Source of the DNA: Rhynchopus sp. YZ270_cl-10
Taxonomy: Eukaryota; Euglenozoa; Diplonemea; Diplonemida; Diplonemidae
Assembly (NCBI GenBank): GCA_964035575.1
Contig: OZ037894.1
Span: 1,054,001 to 1,118,000 of the forward strand
Direction of reading: 5' to 3'
Length of the DNA: 64,000 bases
Positions 61,260 to 64,000 of this stretch are shown here, piece after piece. Each line of letters starts with the position of its first letter. Position 1 is the stretch's first letter. A program made the translations under genes and the position numbers. The notes beneath the pieces were generated by a model. It did no database searches, was not told the origin of the DNA, and worked only from the letters and a program-made list of their open reading frames with translations.

Positions 61260-63075
61260 CGGGGGAAAAAAGCCACAACGTATCAATGTATCCTACAGAA
61301 GTTGTGTGTAGCACGTGAATGAGGGGGTGGAATGTGCGCAGTTTTTGTGTGTTTTGATATCTGATGTGGGTCAACTCTATCTACCGTACTGGAATATTGC
61401 CCAGTTTTGTGTATGTGTGTGTAAACCACCTCTTTGCACTTACCCACCTCTTGCAGCCATTTCACCCATATATTATGAACCTCTCCGATTCCACAGACAT
61501 ATAATATTATAGTTTCTATAAACCCACGCTTTGTGCCAAAAATCTTTCATATTTCCTTTTATTTCGTGTGTATAAAAAAAGCTGGCCTTTCGGGGTGAAT
61601 TTTTCAAAAAAAAAAAAATGTTGTTTTTTCCACACAAAAAAAAAAAAACCACAACCGCACTCACACTCCTTCGGGCGTATGGCTCCCGAAACGGGGAGGC
61701 ATTGTAAGAAGACGCTACGCCCATTTTTTGAGTCATTTTTTTACATCTTCTGTTGTTGGCCGCAGGGTACTTGTGCTTTCATCCGGATGGCTGGCATCGT
61801 ACGTGGGTCAGTCGGAGGTGTTCCTGCATTAATAACTTCACTTTTTTGTCTTTGAAAGAAAAGTGGAGAGACATTTTGGATGACTAAGCACGAAGAGGCT
61901 TAGTCACGCCAAATGTTAGGGTCATCTTATAAATCTTTCTGTTTCTGTTTGAAAAATGATGGCAAAATAAAGCGACCACTATTCCTACCAATTTATCAAA
62001 AGCAATATGATGCCCTTCCCACCATCGCCACCCCTCCTCTTCCTTCTAAAAGGGTGTGATAAAAACACAGTGGGTTTTTTTAAAAAAAATTGTGTGAGAA
62101 GATTGTTTCATGTGGGATCATGTGAGCATGTGAAACATATTCATCTCAATCTTTTTTTCCTACAAAAAAGATGGGAATGCTTTTGTTGATCCCCTCTATG
62201 ATTTTCAATGCAATTCAAGATCAGTCGGAGCCTCCGAGGATAGTATTTTTCTGTGTTTATGATGAACGGTAACGACGTGTTAAAACGAGCGAAATTAGCG
62301 TCTTCTTCTTTTGCGATGATTGTGGTAGCCTTTTTTACAACATTTTGTATTTTTGTTAAAGGGGAAGGAATTGGACCCCATATCTCCTTATTTAGAACGT
62401 AGAAGAACAGAATGGAAGTGTGCAGTTGAGTAAAACAAAATTGGGAAGAAAAAGTGGAGTGCACAGTACACCTGTTTGCCCACACGATATTCCACACTTT
62501 TCTGAGATATTGGGTGTGCCACCAGAGACACCTTCATAATTTACCCTCATTATTTCAGGGAGCAAAATTTATTTTCTATGAAGCTTCCTGGATTTCTTCA
62601 AATTATCGTAGCGGTTTAGATCTCGAATTTCATCTGAAATTTATTCTAGAGACTAGATCAAAACACGCACGTTTTTTTTTTGCAACTGACGCGCTGGAGA
62701 GGCCCTGGCCAAACATGGCGTGTTAGGGGAAATATATTCGTCGCACAGATTAGATCAGAGACCCCACCCGATATGTTTTTCATTTTACCTCTTTTGTGCT
62801 CCGCCACCGACACTCCCATTTTCTGTACTTCAGGCAATAATCATATACCATCACACACTGACACAGTCCGCGTGTGCTGGAAACAATCAATTTTTTCAAA
62901 AAAAAAAAAAAAAAAAAAAAGAGTGTCGGCAGGTGGAAGCGTGCAATGCAACAAACGGTCGAGATCTGATCAAGCGAAACGGATATATTTTTCATCGCAC
63001 ACGCACGATTCGGTAAGCTCAATCAAAAGGTTACAGAGTTTGGCGTTACGAAAAGAAAATGGAGAATTATTGGTT
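61260..63075. other. AT-rich non-coding DNA with one dispersed repeat
   Basis: 61737-61850 is the second copy of the 112-bp repeat. A minus-strand frame at 62141-62497 (118 codons) has no features that I can tie to a family. A run of about 20 A lies near 62905. No gene called. Confidence 0.5.
61737..61850. repeat. 112-bp dispersed repeat, second copy
   Basis: See 53437-53548; same orientation, 8.3 kb downstream. Confidence 0.55.
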
Positions 63076-63566
63076 CTGGTGCTTCCCGGGGGGGTATGCA
63101 TTTCACAAATTTTCAATTCAATTCACAACTTTTCACAACTATTCACAACTTTTCACTACCCTTTTTTCTCTCGTTGGTGAAGCTCTTAAACGCCGGCATT
63201 TGCATTTCCGGAATCCGTACGGCCAGTGGTGGGGTCAATTTGCCGAAATGGACAAGTTCTCGTCATTTCCGCACATCACACAGTACACAGGTACACAGGT
63301 ACACCACATCACGTTCTATCTTGTGAATCCCAGCGTACCCCTCAATGGGTGGGTCACCACCCCGCCCAAAAAAAAAGCACACAAAAAAAAAAAATCAATT
63401 CACAACTTTTCACAACTATTCACAACTTTTCACATTTTTTCACAATTTTTCACCACTTTTCACCAGCCTTCACAATTTTGTAGCGGTTTTCGTGTTGTGA
63501 AAATTTGTGAAAACTTGTCACATTTTGTGAAAATTTGTGAAATGCACACCCCCCGGGAAGCACCAG
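63076..63566. mobile_element. 491-bp TIR element carrying an inverted piece of the GTGATTTTTT-repeat core
   Basis: The ends ctggtgcttcccggggggg and ccccccgggaagcaccag are inverted and extend into atttcacaaattttca/tgaaaatttgtgaaat, about 40 bp in all. GTT flanks both sides as a possible 3-bp target duplication. Inside are ttcacaactt arrays and, at 63172-63264, sequence nearly identical to the complement of 21537-21629. No coding frame: non-autonomous. Confidence 0.7.
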
Positions 63567-64000
63567 GTTCAAAAGATACAAAGAAGACTCCTGGATAGTC
63601 CTTTTTTCCAAAAAAGCCATCTTGCTGACACACGGGGGAAAGTGTTGTCGTAGATTCCTGCAAGCAGCACATCACCCAGGAAAACAGTATCATTCTCCGT
63701 GTTCGGCTAGAAAGTCGTATACTTTATCTGGTATTTATTATTTTTTATGATGTTTTTGATTATGTTTCATTTTTTGTTAGTTTCTTTCACACAAAAAAAA
63801 AAAGCAGTGACAGGACACCTTCCTGTCTATTACTCAACCAATTGTTTGTTTTTTTGTTATTTTCTTTGCAGAGAAAGCAAAATTTTCAAACCCAGCGTTG
63901 TTCCCCCGCACAGATGCAAAGATGTGTGCACATTGTTTTGTGGCTGCAAGTTTTTCATTTCTTTTCTTAATACCTTTTGTTGCTTCCAAAAAGTGTCGGT
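63567..64000. other. AT-rich end of window
   Basis: Nothing recognisable beyond homopolymer runs and a possible pyrimidine tract (gtttttttgttattttctttgcag, ending about 63870) that could be a splice acceptor for a gene beyond the window. Confidence 0.4.

Noticed and set aside
1-64000. CRISPR arrays, rRNA genes, telomeric repeats
   Set aside because: None seen; the regular arrays present are simple-sequence satellites without spacers.

Overview
The window looks like nuclear DNA of a microbial eukaryote. Genes are intron-poor, all lie on the + strand, use all three stop codons, and encode secreted or type I membrane proteins. Spacers are long, AT-rich, full of poly-T/poly-A and crowded with terminal-inverted-repeat (TIR) elements. 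One-way gene order, and polypyrimidine tracts followed by AG just upstream of several start codons, would suit a trans-splicing protist such as a euglenozoan. I saw no spliced-leader gene, rRNA or tRNA, so the lineage stays open.

Layout. 1-17860: an 8,704-bp tandem unit holding a surface propeller gene broken by an in-frame stop and an intact 1534-aa secreted protein (two discoidin-like repeats, LRRs, Pro/Thr linkers, a degenerate metallopeptidase-like region, a VWC-like end). 16709-43844: an array of small surface proteins sharing one beta-propeller-like ectodomain. Some are membrane-anchored with a short cytoplasmic tail (18556, 24518, 26744, 34807, 37033, 42408) and some are secreted without the anchor (16709, 30100, 40389). 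Part of the array, 21372-31657, is repeated as 31661-41946 with no difference that I could find. 45134-48795: two related CUB-like membrane proteins, one of which carries a cytoplasmic U-box. 50271-52688: a DUF4116-type repeat protein flanked by direct repeats of about 330-350 bp. 52.7-64 kb: no gene I can support; AT-rich DNA with several TIR or hairpin elements.

How it may fit together (inference). The first 48 kb looks like a recombining cell-surface locus. Anchored and soluble versions of one recognition or adhesion domain are amplified next to a large adhesive matrix-like protein. Upstream regions and signal sequences are exchanged between genes: the U-box gene carries the 5' end of the secreted propeller genes. 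Several structures show active recombination: a fused double ectodomain, a duplicated tail motif, a captured helicase-like fragment, loss or gain of a U-box cassette, and two tandem duplications. Function is not demonstrated by the sequence.

Limits: identity statements come from reading the sequence and comparing translations, not from a computed alignment. Where two copies are identical, an assembly artefact cannot be excluded.
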